NCBI RefSeq assembly: GCF_002154605.1
Contig: NZ_MUNE01000134.1
Location: 1 to 33,798, forward strand
Direction: 5' to 3'
Length of the DNA: 33,798 bases
Source: Streptomyces milbemycinicus
GTDB taxonomy: Bacteria > Actinomycetota > Actinomycetes > Streptomycetales > Streptomycetaceae
Shown here: piece by piece, positions 23,858 to 32,018 of the stretch
Layout of the letters: each line of letters starts with the position of its first letter
Position numbering within the stretch: position 1 is the stretch's first letter
The notes under the pieces: model-generated
Told to the model about the DNA's origin: nothing
Seen by the model: the letters and a program-made list of their open reading frames with translations, nothing else
Database searches by the model: none
Made by a program: the position numbers and the translations under genes

Positions 23858-25515
23858 ATCACCCGCTCCCGCTCGGCGACCTCGGGGTGGTGCAGATCGA
23901 ACGCCGGGGATTCGGAGCGGATCCGGGGCAGCTCGGTGAAGTTGTGCCGCGGCGGCGGGCAGGAGGTCGCCCACTCCAGTGAGCGGCCGTAGCCCCACGG
24001 ATCGTCGGCCTCGACCTTCTCGCCGTACTTGGCGGTCTTCCAGACGTTGTAGAAGAACGGCAGGATCGACAGGCCGAGCACGAAGGAGAAGATCGTCGAG
24101 ACGGTGTTCAGCGTGGTGAAGCCGTCGGCGGCGAGATAGTCCGGGATCCTGCGGATCATTCCTTCCGTCCCCAGCCAGTGCTGGACGAGGAAGGTGCCGT
24201 GGAAGCCGATGAACAGCGTCCAGAAGGTGATCTTGCCCAGGCGCTCATCCAGCATCTTGCCGGTGAACTTGGGCCACCAGAAGTGGAACCCGGCGAACAT
24301 CGCGAACACGACCGTACCGAAGATCACGTAGTGGAAGTGGGCCACCACGAAGTAGGTGTCCGAGACGTGGAAGTCCATCGGCGGCGAGGCCAGGATGACG
24401 CCGGTCAGCCCGCCGAAGACAAACGTGATCAGGAAGCCGACCGCCCACAGCATCGGCGTCTCGAAGCTCAGCGACCCCTTCCACATCGTGCCGATCCAGT
24501 TGAAGAACTTCACCCCGGTCGGCACCGCGATCAGGAACGTCATGAAGGAGAAGAACGGCAGCAGCACACCTCCCGTGACGTACATATGGTGTGCCCACAC
24601 GGTCACCGAGAGGCCCGCGATCGAGATCGTCGCGCCGATCAGCCCGATGTAGCCGAACATCGGCTTGCGTGAGAAGACCGGAATGACCTCGGAGATGATC
24701 CCGAAGAACGGCAGCGCGATGATGTACACCTCGGGATGGCCGAAGAACCAGAACAGGTGCTGCCACAGCAGCGCCCCGCCGTTGGCCGCGTCGAAGACAT
24801 GCGCCCCGAACTGGCGGTCCGCCTCCAGGGCGAACAGCGCGGCGGCAAGGACGGGGAAGGCCAGCAGCACCAGCACACCGGTGAGCAGCACGTTCCAGGT
24901 GAAGATCGGCATGCGGAACATCGTCATGCCCGGAGCGCGCATGCAGATGATGGTGGTGATGAAGTTGACCGAGCCGAGGATCGTGCCGAAGCCGGAGAAG
25001 GCCAGACCCATGATCCACATATCGGCGCCCACGCCCGGCGAGCGGACCGCGTCCGACAGCGGCGAGTACGCGAACCAGCCGAAGTCCGCCGCGCCCTGCG
25101 GGGTGAGGAATCCGCCCACCGCGATCAGCGAGCCGAACAGGTACAGCCAGTAGGCGAACATGTTCAGCCGCGGGAACGCCACATCAGGGGCGCCGATCTG
25201 CAGCGGCATGATCCAGTTCGCGAAGCCGGCGAACAGCGGCGTGGCGAACATCAGCAGCATGATCGTGCCATGCATGGTGAACGCCTGGTTGAACTGCTCG
25301 TTCGACATGATCTGGTGGCCCGGTCGGGCCAGCTCGGCGCGCATGAACAGCGCCAGGACCCCGCCGAGGCAGAAGAACGCGAACGAGGTGACGAGGTAGA
25401 GCGTCCCGATCGTCTTGTGGTCGGTGGTCGTCAGCCACCTCACGGCCGCGGAACCGGGGCTCGGGCGGCGCGTGGGCAGGGGCGCCGGTGCCGCGACGAC
25501 ACTGTTGTTACTCAT
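23854..25515 (-). CDS. ctaD: Cytochrome c oxidase subunit I (CtaD), orphan copy
   Basis: The catalytic haem-copper subunit that reduces oxygen and pumps protons. The 553-residue product has about 12 transmembrane helices. All ligands are present: His82 (haem a), His260 with Tyr264 (CuB and the cross-linked Tyr, HPEVY), His309-His310 (CuB) and His393/His395 (haem a3 and haem a, AHFHY). Subunits II and III are not next to it, unlike the main ctaC-ctaD arrangement, so this is likely a second CtaD that borrows other subunits or serves special conditions. The ATG at 25515 ends a 23-base motif that recurs, inverted, at the start of the divergent sigma gene. GGGAGGG at about 25537-25543 precedes a GTG mini-frame rather than the ATG itself. 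Confidence 0.95.
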   Translation of the reverse strand: MSNNSVVAAPAPLPTRRPSPGSAAVRWLTTTDHKTIGTLYLVTSFAFFCLGGVLALFMRAELARPGHQIMSNEQFNQAFTMHGTIMLLMFATPLFAGFANWIMPLQIGAPDVAFPRLNMFAYWLYLFGSLIAVGGFLTPQGAADFGWFAYSPLSDAVRSPGVGADMWIMGLAFSGFGTILGSVNFITTIICMRAPGMTMFRMPIFTWNVLLTGVLVLLAFPVLAAALFALEADRQFGAHVFDAANGGALLWQHLFWFFGHPEVYIIALPFFGIISEVIPVFSRKPMFGYIGLIGATISIAGLSVTVWAHHMYVTGGVLLPFFSFMTFLIAVPTGVKFFNWIGTMWKGSLSFETPMLWAVGFLITFVFGGLTGVILASPPMDFHVSDTYFVVAHFHYVIFGTVVFAMFAGFHFWWPKFTGKMLDERLGKITFWTLFIGFHGTFLVQHWLGTEGMIRRIPDYLAADGFTTLNTVSTIFSFVLGLSILPFFYNVWKTAKYGEKVEADDPWGYGRSLEWATSCPPPRHNFTELPRIRSESPAFDLHHPEVAERERVI

Positions 25516-25535
25516 GTCCGCTAGGTGTCCGGCAC
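25513..25535 (-). promoter_or_regulatory. Leader motif at the ctaD start, one arm of a divergent inverted repeat
   Basis: On the minus strand this 23-base segment ends exactly with the ctaD ATG and matches 20 of 23 bases of the plus-strand segment 25600-25622, which contains the sigma ATG. It begins with a GTG preceded by GGGAGGG and reads as a 4-codon frame (start-P-D-T, stop TAG at 25521-25523). Confidence 0.6.
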
Positions 25536-25599
25536 CCCTCCCGACCGTCACAGGGGAGGCGGAAAAAGAAAACTTCCCGCGGGTGTGATGATCGAAGGC

Positions 25600-25623
25600 A
25601 TGCCGGACACCTACCGGGCATGA
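25600..25623 (+). promoter_or_regulatory. Leader mini-ORF MPDTYRA overlapping the sigma start, second arm of the inverted repeat
   Basis: ATG at 25600 follows GAAGG and opens a 7-codon frame (MPDTYRA) whose TGA overlaps the sigma ATG as ATGA. Its first 23 bases mirror the ctaD leader at 25513-25535. It could be a coupled leader peptide, or the paired motif could be a DNA site for a shared regulator. Confidence 0.55.
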
Positions 25624-26168
25624 GCCCCGACGAAGCCTTCGACACCGCCTACCGTGAGCATTACTGGGCGGTGAGCCGCTTCGTGGCCCGACGGCTGGAC
25701 GGCCGGTCCGGCGAGGTCGAGGAAGTCGTCGCGGAGGTGTTCGCCATCGCCTGGCGCCGCCGCCGCGAGCTGCCCGAGTCGCCCTTGCCCTGGCTGTACG
25801 GGGTGGCGCGCAACTGCCTGGCCAACGCCGTACGCGGGCGCGGCCGGTACCGCAGGCTGCTCGCCAAACTCGGCCATCACGAGGTGACGGGCGGTCGGCG
25901 CACCGTGCCGAGCCCGGACGCCGAGCGGCCGGGCTCCTGGGTGCTGGAGGCTCTGGACCGGCTCACCGAGGCCGACCAGGAGGTGCTGAAGCTGACGGCG
26001 TGGGAGGAGCTGACCGTCGAGGAGCTGGCCACCGTTCTGGGATGCGGCCGGTCGGCCGCGGCCATGCGGCTGCACCGGGCCCGGCAGCGGCTGCGGACGC
26101 AGATCGACACGGTGCGCGGGGCCGTCCCGGTACCGGCGCGGACGAGCACGAAGGATGAACGGAAATGA
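25620..26168 (+). CDS. ECF-type RNA polymerase sigma factor
   Basis: Directs RNA polymerase to a specific promoter set. The 182-residue product has sigma region 2 (about 4-75; [41 protein letters not shown]) and region 4 (about 110-165; [47 protein letters not shown]), with no region 1 or 3, as in ECF sigmas. The ATG at 25620 lies within the ATGA of an upstream mini-ORF; longer starts would add non-family residues. Its stop overlaps the next gene's ATG, coupling it to a membrane protein that may act as its anti-sigma partner. It is not similar to SigE as I recall it, although a CseABC-like set follows. Confidence 0.9.
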   Translation: MSPDEAFDTAYREHYWAVSRFVARRLDGRSGEVEEVVAEVFAIAWRRRRELPESPLPWLYGVARNCLANAVRGRGRYRRLLAKLGHHEVTGGRRTVPSPDAERPGSWVLEALDRLTEADQEVLKLTAWEELTVEELATVLGCGRSAAAMRLHRARQRLRTQIDTVRGAVPVPARTSTKDERK

Positions 26169-27136
26169 CCGACGAACTCGACCTGCTCCGCGGCGCCGAC
26201 CCCGTCCCCGCCGACGCCGAGCGCTGGCGGGACCGGCCGCTGGACTTCGAGGGCGAGCGGCGGCTGCGGCAGCTGGTGTCCGGGGCCCGGCGCCGCCGTA
26301 CGGTCCGGCGGGTCGTCATGGGCGTGGCCACGGCGACGGCGGGCGCGGTGGTCGCCATCGCCCTGACCGTATCGGGCCCGGCCTCCTCCCCGGCCGTGGC
26401 CGCCCCGGTGGCGCTGCGGCCGCACACCTCCGCCGCCGATGTATCACTCGCGGACATCGCCCGCCGGGCCCGGGCCGCGGCGGCCGCCGAGCCCGGGAAG
26501 TCGGTGCGCGGCAGCCATGTCCAGGACTGGTCGCTTGGCCTGGAGTCGGGCAAGGACGCGGTGACGGTCCCCCAGGAGACGCTGACCCGCTGGAACGCGG
26601 ACGGCAGCGGCTCGCTGCTCGTGGTCGCCACCGACCCCCGCCACCCGGGGCGCCCGGTCATCGACGACGGCGATCCGCCCCGTACGGTCCACGACGGCAA
26701 GGTGGTGCGCCGGGAGAGCTACCCGCCGGGCATCGACGGCGCGAACCAGAGCTACTTCGAGCCGCCGCCGGCCGGCGCCGCCGCGCTGCGCGACTATCTC
26801 GCCGTCTGGCACCCGGACGCGGACCGCGACCCGGGCGAACTGCTGGGCGCGGTCCAGGACTTCCTCCGGGTGTGGACCCCCGGCCCGCGCGAGATCGCGA
26901 ACCTGGCCACCCTGCTCTCCCGCGACGCGGGCCTGCGCCCGGCCGGGCGGGTCACCGACCGGATGGGCCGGGAGGGGCAGGCGTTCGTACGCACCACCGC
27001 CGGGTTGCAGCAGATGGTCGTCCTCGACCCGGACGACGGGAGGGTCCTCGACATGGAGGAGACCGGCACCCGCGACGACCCCGAGTACCGGCTCAAGGCG
27101 GGCGATGTGCTCTCGTACACGGCCTGGCTGTCCTGA
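26165..27136 (+). CDS. CU044_5270-type membrane protein, possible anti-sigma partner
   Basis: A 323-residue bitopic protein: a cytoplasmic N-terminal 49 residues starting [13 protein letters not shown], one transmembrane helix (about 50-70; VVMGVATATAGAVVAIALTVS) and a long extracytoplasmic domain. The layout and ATGA overlap with the sigma gene match the CU044_5270 family commonly encoded directly after ECF sigma genes in actinomycetes. No zinc-binding ZAS motif (H-x3-C-x2-C) is visible, so if it restrains the sigma factor it does so differently. The external domain has no recognisable catalytic motif. A role in sensing and membrane sequestration of the sigma factor is inferred from position. 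Confidence 0.75.
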   Translation: MTDELDLLRGADPVPADAERWRDRPLDFEGERRLRQLVSGARRRRTVRRVVMGVATATAGAVVAIALTVSGPASSPAVAAPVALRPHTSAADVSLADIARRARAAAAAEPGKSVRGSHVQDWSLGLESGKDAVTVPQETLTRWNADGSGSLLVVATDPRHPGRPVIDDGDPPRTVHDGKVVRRESYPPGIDGANQSYFEPPPAGAAALRDYLAVWHPDADRDPGELLGAVQDFLRVWTPGPREIANLATLLSRDAGLRPAGRVTDRMGREGQAFVRTTAGLQQMVVLDPDDGRVLDMEETGTRDDPEYRLKAGDVLSYTAWLS

Positions 27137-27200
27137 ACGCTCACCTCGACGCAGCGCACAACATCCGCGCGGCGCAGGGGTGTCATAGGGTGATCGGCCT

Positions 27201-27944
27201 ATGCACTCCTCAGTCTCCCAGCGGCGGGCGCGGCTCCTGCTGCCCGCGCTCGTCGCCGCCGGTGCGGCCGTGGGGATCGCGGGCTGTGCGTCGGGGACCG
27301 GTGCCCAGGACGACGGCGCCGCGCCCCGGCTGTCCCCGCCCACCAGCGCCGTACCGCTGTGGCCCGGCTTCACGCCGCCGTCCACGCCCGAACAGGTGGG
27401 TCCGGCCCCCGGCTTCGTCCGCTATCTTCCCGTCGACGGCGTATCCGCGCCCGCCGACGGGCTGGCGGGGGTGTCCCCGAAGCGGCTGCTGGACAACGAC
27501 CCCAATGTGGCGAAGGTGCTCCAGGGCACCCTGTCCGGGTGTCCGGGCGCCCACTGCCCGCTGCGCAAGCCGGTGCTGCGCGATCTGACCGGTGACGGCC
27601 GGGACGAGCTGGTGGCCGCGGTCGATCTGCCCGAGTTCCAGCGGACGCTGGTCCAGGTGTACCGGGCGACGGGCCGGACCGTCAGACCGGTGCTGATCTA
27701 CTGGGGCCAACTGGGCGTCACCGGCGAGACGTACGGCCGTGACCTGATCATCACCTCGACCGGCGACGACGGCCGGATCACCGTGCGCTTCCGCTGGAAC
27801 GGCGAGGTCATGGCCGCCGTCACCCCGCGCGGCGCCTCCAGCACCCCGGAGGTCGCGGAGACCGTCCCCGCCGCCCCGGACGTCGCGGAGACCGTCCCCG
27901 GCGGTGTGCCGGCCGAGACCGCCGAGCCGAAGAGGACGCCATGA
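27201..27944 (+). CDS. CseA-like lipoprotein
   Basis: A 247-residue predicted lipoprotein. Signal peptide residues 1-28 end in the lipobox GIAGC with lipidated Cys29. The mature part has a segment DLTGDGRDELVAAVDLP resembling an FG-GAP or calcium-loop motif, and YWGQLGVTGETYGRDLIITST. Its place directly before an OmpR-type regulator and sensor kinase, overlapping the regulator by ATGA, mirrors cseA in sigE-cseABC of S. coelicolor, where the lipoprotein dampens the envelope-stress signal. The C-terminus holds a 9-residue repeat (EVAETVP/DVAETVP). The 64 bp before it may carry its own promoter, separate from the sigma operon. Confidence 0.8.
   Translation: MHSSVSQRRARLLLPALVAAGAAVGIAGCASGTGAQDDGAAPRLSPPTSAVPLWPGFTPPSTPEQVGPAPGFVRYLPVDGVSAPADGLAGVSPKRLLDNDPNVAKVLQGTLSGCPGAHCPLRKPVLRDLTGDGRDELVAAVDLPEFQRTLVQVYRATGRTVRPVLIYWGQLGVTGETYGRDLIITSTGDDGRITVRFRWNGEVMAAVTPRGASSTPEVAETVPAAPDVAETVPGGVPAETAEPKRTP
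27844..27900 (+). repeat. 27-bp direct repeat inside the CseA-like gene
   Basis: Copies at 27844-27870 and 27874-27900 differ at one base and encode the repeated (P)xVAETVP peptide near the C-terminus. It is probably a flexible tail of variable copy number. Confidence 0.65.
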
Positions 27945-28717
27945 CCCCCGCCTTCCCACCGCCCGCGGCCGCCGAACCGGGCCCCGTCGCGCCCGGCCCC
28001 GCCACCGAGGCCCACCTTCTCCTCGTCGAGGACGACGAGGTGATCCGCAATACGGTCCGGATGCTCCTGGAGCGGTACGGCTTCACCGTGTCCACCGCGG
28101 GGGACGGTCTCACCGGCCTGGAGCTCTTCCGCGAGCGCCGGCCCGACCTGCTGCTGCTGGACGTCATGCTCCCCGAACTGGACGGCATCGGGCTGTGCCG
28201 CAGGGTCCGCGAGCTGAGCCTGGCCCCGATCCTGATGATGTCCGCCCGCGGCGACGCCCTGGACGTGGTCTCCGGCCTGGAGGCGGGAGCGGACGACTAT
28301 GTGGTCAAGCCGTGTGAGAGCGCGGTGCTGGTGGCCCGTATCCGCTCGCTGCTGCGCCGCGCCTCCTTCGCCCCCGTGCAGCGCGGCGCGCCCGGCGGAG
28401 CGGAGTGCGAGACGGCCGAGGAGGACGAGCCGGCGACGCTCGCCTTCGGCGATCTGACCATCGACCCCCGCGGGATGGAAGTGCGCCGCGCGGGCCGGCT
28501 CCTGGCCCTGACGCCGACCGAGCTGCGGATGCTGCTGGAGTTCGCGGCCTCGCCCGGCGTCGTACTGGAGCGCCGTACGCTGCTCAGCCGGGTGTGGGAC
28601 CACGCCTGGCACGGGGACACCCGCGTGGTCGACCTCCATGTCCAGCGGCTGCGGGCGAAGATAGGCGCGGAACGGATCGAGACGGTCCGCGGCTTCGGCT
28701 ACAAGCTGCGGCGCTGA
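27941..28717 (+). CDS. OmpR-family response regulator, CseB-like
   Basis: The DNA-binding output of a two-component system. In the 258-residue product a receiver domain (about 24-140) has acidic residues Asp31/Asp32, phospho-acceptor Asp74 (LLLLDVMLPELDG), Ser101 and Lys123 (VVKPCE). A winged-helix domain (about 165-258; LTPTELRMLLEF, VWDHAWHGDTRVVDLHVQRL, VRGFGYKLRR) follows. The linker and DNA-binding domain closely follow the CseB pattern, including the GMEVRRAGR segment. It overlaps the lipoprotein gene by ATGA and is two bases before the kinase gene, so the three act as one unit. Its targets could include the nearby sigma gene or the GT51 gene downstream, by analogy with CseB activating sigE. 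Confidence 0.92.
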   Translation: MTPAFPPPAAAEPGPVAPGPATEAHLLLVEDDEVIRNTVRMLLERYGFTVSTAGDGLTGLELFRERRPDLLLLDVMLPELDGIGLCRRVRELSLAPILMMSARGDALDVVSGLEAGADDYVVKPCESAVLVARIRSLLRRASFAPVQRGAPGGAECETAEEDEPATLAFGDLTIDPRGMEVRRAGRLLALTPTELRMLLEFAASPGVVLERRTLLSRVWDHAWHGDTRVVDLHVQRLRAKIGAERIETVRGFGYKLRR

Positions 28718-28719
28718 CG

Positions 28720-29991
28720 ATGGCGCTGAGATGGCGGATAGCCGCTCTGGTGGCGGCGGCCGCCTGTGCGGTGGCCGCGGCGGTCGGCGTACTGGTGCAC
28801 CGCGCCTCACAGGAGCGCGAGCTGTCGCAGGCGCGGGACGCCGCCCGCACCACGCTGGAGCGGGCCGCCGTCGTCTACGCCCGCACCGGCGGGGTCGAGG
28901 GCTCCGGGGCCGCGCTGGACGCTCCCGGGCTCCCGGGCGGGCTGCGCTCCCTGGTACGCAAGGGGCACCAGGGCACCGAGTTCACCACCGGGCCCGGTGG
29001 GCCCGCGATGTGGGCCGCCAGACCCGCCGACGACCAGGTCCTGTCGGTCCGCGTGGACCTGGACACCTCCATGCGGGACATCAGCGCGCTCGACACCAAC
29101 ATCGTGCTGGCCGGTCTGATCGCCGCCGCCGTGGTGCTGCCGCTCGGGGTGGTGACCGCCGGGCGGATGAGCCGGCGGCTGCGCGCCGCGGCGGCGACCG
29201 CGCGCCGAATCGCCGCCGGTGACCTGGACGCCCGTATCTCGGCCGGTGCCCGCCCGCACGACGAGATCGCGGAGATCTCCGGGGCCGTGGACTCGATGGC
29301 GGCAGCGCTCCAGGAACGGCTGCTCCGAGAGCAGCGGTTCACCGCCGATGTGGCCCATGAGCTGCGCACCCCGCTGATGGGTCTGGTGACCGCCGCCGAG
29401 CTGCTGCCGCCGGGCGAGGCCGCCGGGTATGTACGGGACCGGGTACGGGTGCTGAGCACGCTGGTCGAGGACCTGCTGGAGATCTCCCGGCTGGACGCCG
29501 GCGCGGAACGGGCCGATCTGTCGCCCTGCCCCCTTGGGCTCCTGCTGACCGACGCCGTCGCCCGCACCGCCCTGGACGTACGGCTGGGCACCGCTCAAGG
29601 TACGGAAGAGGGCGCCGGGGACGGGCCGACGGTGTGGACGGACCCGCGGCGGATGGAGCGGATCGTGGCCAATCTGGTCCTCAACGCCCATCGGCACGGC
29701 CGCGCCCCGGTCGAGGTGACGGTGGACCCGGGAGGCAGGACCGTGACCGTACGCGACCACGGCCCCGGCTACCCGGACGATCTGCTGCGGGACGGTCCGC
29801 AGCGGTTCCGTACCGGGGCGCGGGAGCGCGGCCGGGGCCATGGCCTGGGGCTGACCATCGCGCTGGGCCAGGCGGAGGTCATCGGCGCCGAGCTGACGTT
29901 CCGCAACGCGCCGGGGGGCGGGGCGGTGGCCACGCTGCGCCTCCCCGCGGGCCCCGAAGCGGCGCCGATACACGCACCGATACACGACTGA
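28720..29991 (+). CDS. Sensor histidine kinase, CseC-like
   Basis: The membrane sensor of the pair. The 423-residue product has two transmembrane helices (about 7-27 and 129-149) enclosing a 100-residue extracytoplasmic sensor. A HAMP domain follows (about 150-203), then HisKA with phospho-acceptor His213 (VAHELRTPL) and a HATPase_c domain with N box NLVLNAHRHG and G boxes DHGPGYPDDL and GRGHGLGLTIA. The ATG at 28720 begins just after the regulator's stop. By analogy with CseC it would sense cell-envelope damage. The C-terminus ends in a small repeat (APIHAPIHD), matched by three CGATACAC-like units at about 29966-29996. Confidence 0.92.
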   Translation: MALRWRIAALVAAAACAVAAAVGVLVHRASQERELSQARDAARTTLERAAVVYARTGGVEGSGAALDAPGLPGGLRSLVRKGHQGTEFTTGPGGPAMWAARPADDQVLSVRVDLDTSMRDISALDTNIVLAGLIAAAVVLPLGVVTAGRMSRRLRAAAATARRIAAGDLDARISAGARPHDEIAEISGAVDSMAAALQERLLREQRFTADVAHELRTPLMGLVTAAELLPPGEAAGYVRDRVRVLSTLVEDLLEISRLDAGAERADLSPCPLGLLLTDAVARTALDVRLGTAQGTEEGAGDGPTVWTDPRRMERIVANLVLNAHRHGRAPVEVTVDPGGRTVTVRDHGPGYPDDLLRDGPQRFRTGARERGRGHGLGLTIALGQAEVIGAELTFRNAPGGGAVATLRLPAGPEAAPIHAPIHD

Positions 29992-30003
29992 TACACCGCC
30001 GAG

Positions 30004-30056
30004 CGGTATTCGAGGCCCGGCCGAGCCGGGGCCGATACCGGGCTTTGCGGTTTTGA
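30004..30056 (+). terminator. Probable terminator of the Cse-like operon
   Basis: An outer stem CGGTAT/ATACCG (30004-30009 with 30035-30040) encloses CCCGG/CCGGG (30016-30020 with 30026-30030). A T-rich stretch (CTTTGCGGTTTT) follows. It lies between the kinase and GT51 genes. Confidence 0.45.
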
Positions 30057-30124
30057 AGATCTTCGCTGTCGAGGATGGCGCCGCCCGCGAATATCTCGCG
30101 GGGCTCGACGGAGGTGCACCCGGT

Positions 30125-31993
30125 ATGACAGGTCCGCGTATGGCGTTACGCACTCGGCGCGAGCCGGACGGCGCGGCGGCCCGCGAGGAGACGGCCGGGG
30201 TCCCGGAACGGACGAGAAGGAGAGCGAAACGGGGAACACAGGGGAAGTGGGGGAAGCGGGGCAACGGGGTCAAGCGGACCGGTCTGCGGCGCTTCTTCAC
30301 CTGGCGCAGGATCCTGGTCTACTTCATCGCGCTGTGCGCACTGCTGGTCGGGGCCTTCGCGCTCCTCTACTACCTCATCGACATCCCCAAGGCCAACGCC
30401 CTGGCGAAGGCCGAGGCCAACGTCTACAAGTACAGCGACGGAACGGTGCTGGCCCGCACGGGCGACATCAACCGCGAGTCGGTCCCCTTGAACAGGGTGC
30501 CGAAAGCCGTGCAGCACGCGTTTGTCGCGGCCGAGAACAAGACCTTCTACGACGACCCGGGCATCGATCCGGTGGGCGTCGTCCGCGGCCTGGTCAACAC
30601 CGTGACCGGGAAGGGCACCCAGGGCGGCTCGACGATCACCCAGCAGTACGTCAAGAACTACTACCTCAGCCAGGAGCAGACCGTCACCCGCAAGGTGAAG
30701 GAGCTGATCATCTCCCTCAAGGTGGACCAGCGGAACTCCAAGGACGACATCCTCGCGGGCTATCTGAACACCAGCTACTTCGGGCGGGTGGCCTATGGCG
30801 TCCAGGCCGCGGCCCGGGCGTACTACGACAAGGACGTCGAGAAGCTGACGGTCGCCGAGGGCGCCTATCTCGCGGCGCTGGTGCAGGCCCCCAGCCAGTA
30901 CGACTGGGCGGTCGCGACGCCCGCGGCGCAGCGGTTGGTGACCCGGCGCTGGAACTACGTCCTGGACAACATGGTCGACATGGGCTGGCTGGACGCGGGC
31001 GAGCGGCGGGCCCTGCGCTTCCCGGTGCCGATCGCCCCACAGCCCGCCCAGGGCCTGGGCGGACAGGCCGGCTATCTGGTGGACGCCGCGCGGAACGAAC
31101 TCATCGCCGCCGGAGTCAGCGACCAGGAGCTGGCCGCGGGCGGCTGGACGATCACCCTCAACATCGACCCGGACAAGCAGCGGGCCCTGGAGCGCGCGAT
31201 GAAGCCGGCGCTGCGCGACGCGGACACACAGGGCGCGGCGGCCTCGGTGGACCCCGCGAGCGGCCGGGTGCTGGCGCTGTACGGCGGCCGGGACTACACC
31301 AAGCACTACCTCAGCAACGCGACCCGCGCCGACTACCAGGTGGGGCCGGTCTTTCTGCCGGTGGTGACCGCCACCGCGATGGAGAACAAGCAGGGGCGAA
31401 AGGGCGGCCGGACGGAGGTGAAGGACATCGCGACGGCCCTCGGCCTGCCCCCGGACACCACCGGCCTCACCAACCCGATGACGGTCACGCTGGGCCTGGC
31501 GGGCGCGAGTCCGCTGCGGATGGCCGGTGTTTACGCCACGGTCGACAGCCACGGCAAGCGCGTCACGCCGACCATCGTGAAGTCCGCGCGGCGCGGTGAC
31601 GAGACGGCCGGGCCGCCGGGGGCCGTCGGCGACCAGGCACTCACCCGCGCGACCGCCGACTTCCTCACCGCCGACCTCGTGAAGAACGACGAGGGACCAC
31701 GGGCGGCGCGCACCCTCGCCCGGCCCGCCGCGGGCATCTCCGGCACCTCCGACGACAAGAAGGCTGCCTGGTACGTCGGCTACACCCCCGACCTGGTCAC
31801 GACGGTCGCCTTCTTCGGCGAGGGCGCGAAGAGCCGGAAGCAGATCCGGCTGAAGGACACCGGGACCGACTTTCCCGAGAAGGTCTGGAGCGTCTATATG
31901 CGGGAGGCGCTGCGCTCCACGCCCGCGTCCGGGTTCGACCTGGAGGAGGCATTTCCCGCGGTGGCGGAGCCGGATCCGGTGTTCCGGCGCTGA
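30125..31993 (+). CDS. GT51 peptidoglycan glycosyltransferase with a degenerate transpeptidase domain
   Basis: Polymerises lipid II into glycan strands at the outer membrane face. In the 622-residue product a basic cytoplasmic tail precedes a transmembrane helix (about 64-86). The GT51 domain (about 105-290) has catalytic Glu137 (AAENKTFY), GGSTITQQYVKNYYL and the second Glu193 (RKVKELIISLK). The C-terminal part is recognisably a class A PBP transpeptidase, ending its core with WYVGYTPDL. However, SxxK reads P408-V-F-L411, KTG reads I538-S-G, and the segment normally holding SxN between them is missing. It is therefore probably a glycosyltransferase only. The ATG at 30125 has GGAGGTG upstream; Leu8 is TTA (30146-30148). 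It lies after a CseABC-like set. Confidence 0.88.
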   Translation: MTGPRMALRTRREPDGAAAREETAGVPERTRRRAKRGTQGKWGKRGNGVKRTGLRRFFTWRRILVYFIALCALLVGAFALLYYLIDIPKANALAKAEANVYKYSDGTVLARTGDINRESVPLNRVPKAVQHAFVAAENKTFYDDPGIDPVGVVRGLVNTVTGKGTQGGSTITQQYVKNYYLSQEQTVTRKVKELIISLKVDQRNSKDDILAGYLNTSYFGRVAYGVQAAARAYYDKDVEKLTVAEGAYLAALVQAPSQYDWAVATPAAQRLVTRRWNYVLDNMVDMGWLDAGERRALRFPVPIAPQPAQGLGGQAGYLVDAARNELIAAGVSDQELAAGGWTITLNIDPDKQRALERAMKPALRDADTQGAAASVDPASGRVLALYGGRDYTKHYLSNATRADYQVGPVFLPVVTATAMENKQGRKGGRTEVKDIATALGLPPDTTGLTNPMTVTLGLAGASPLRMAGVYATVDSHGKRVTPTIVKSARRGDETAGPPGAVGDQALTRATADFLTADLVKNDEGPRAARTLARPAAGISGTSDDKKAAWYVGYTPDLVTTVAFFGEGAKSRKQIRLKDTGTDFPEKVWSVYMREALRSTPASGFDLEEAFPAVAEPDPVFRR

Positions 31994-32018
31994 TCCCGTG
32001 CCCCCGCGCCGGCGCCCG

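Noticed and set aside
25620..29991. The classical sigE-cseABC operon
   Set aside because: The sigma protein does not match SigE as I recall it and an extra CU044_5270 protein intervenes; a paralogous system fits better.
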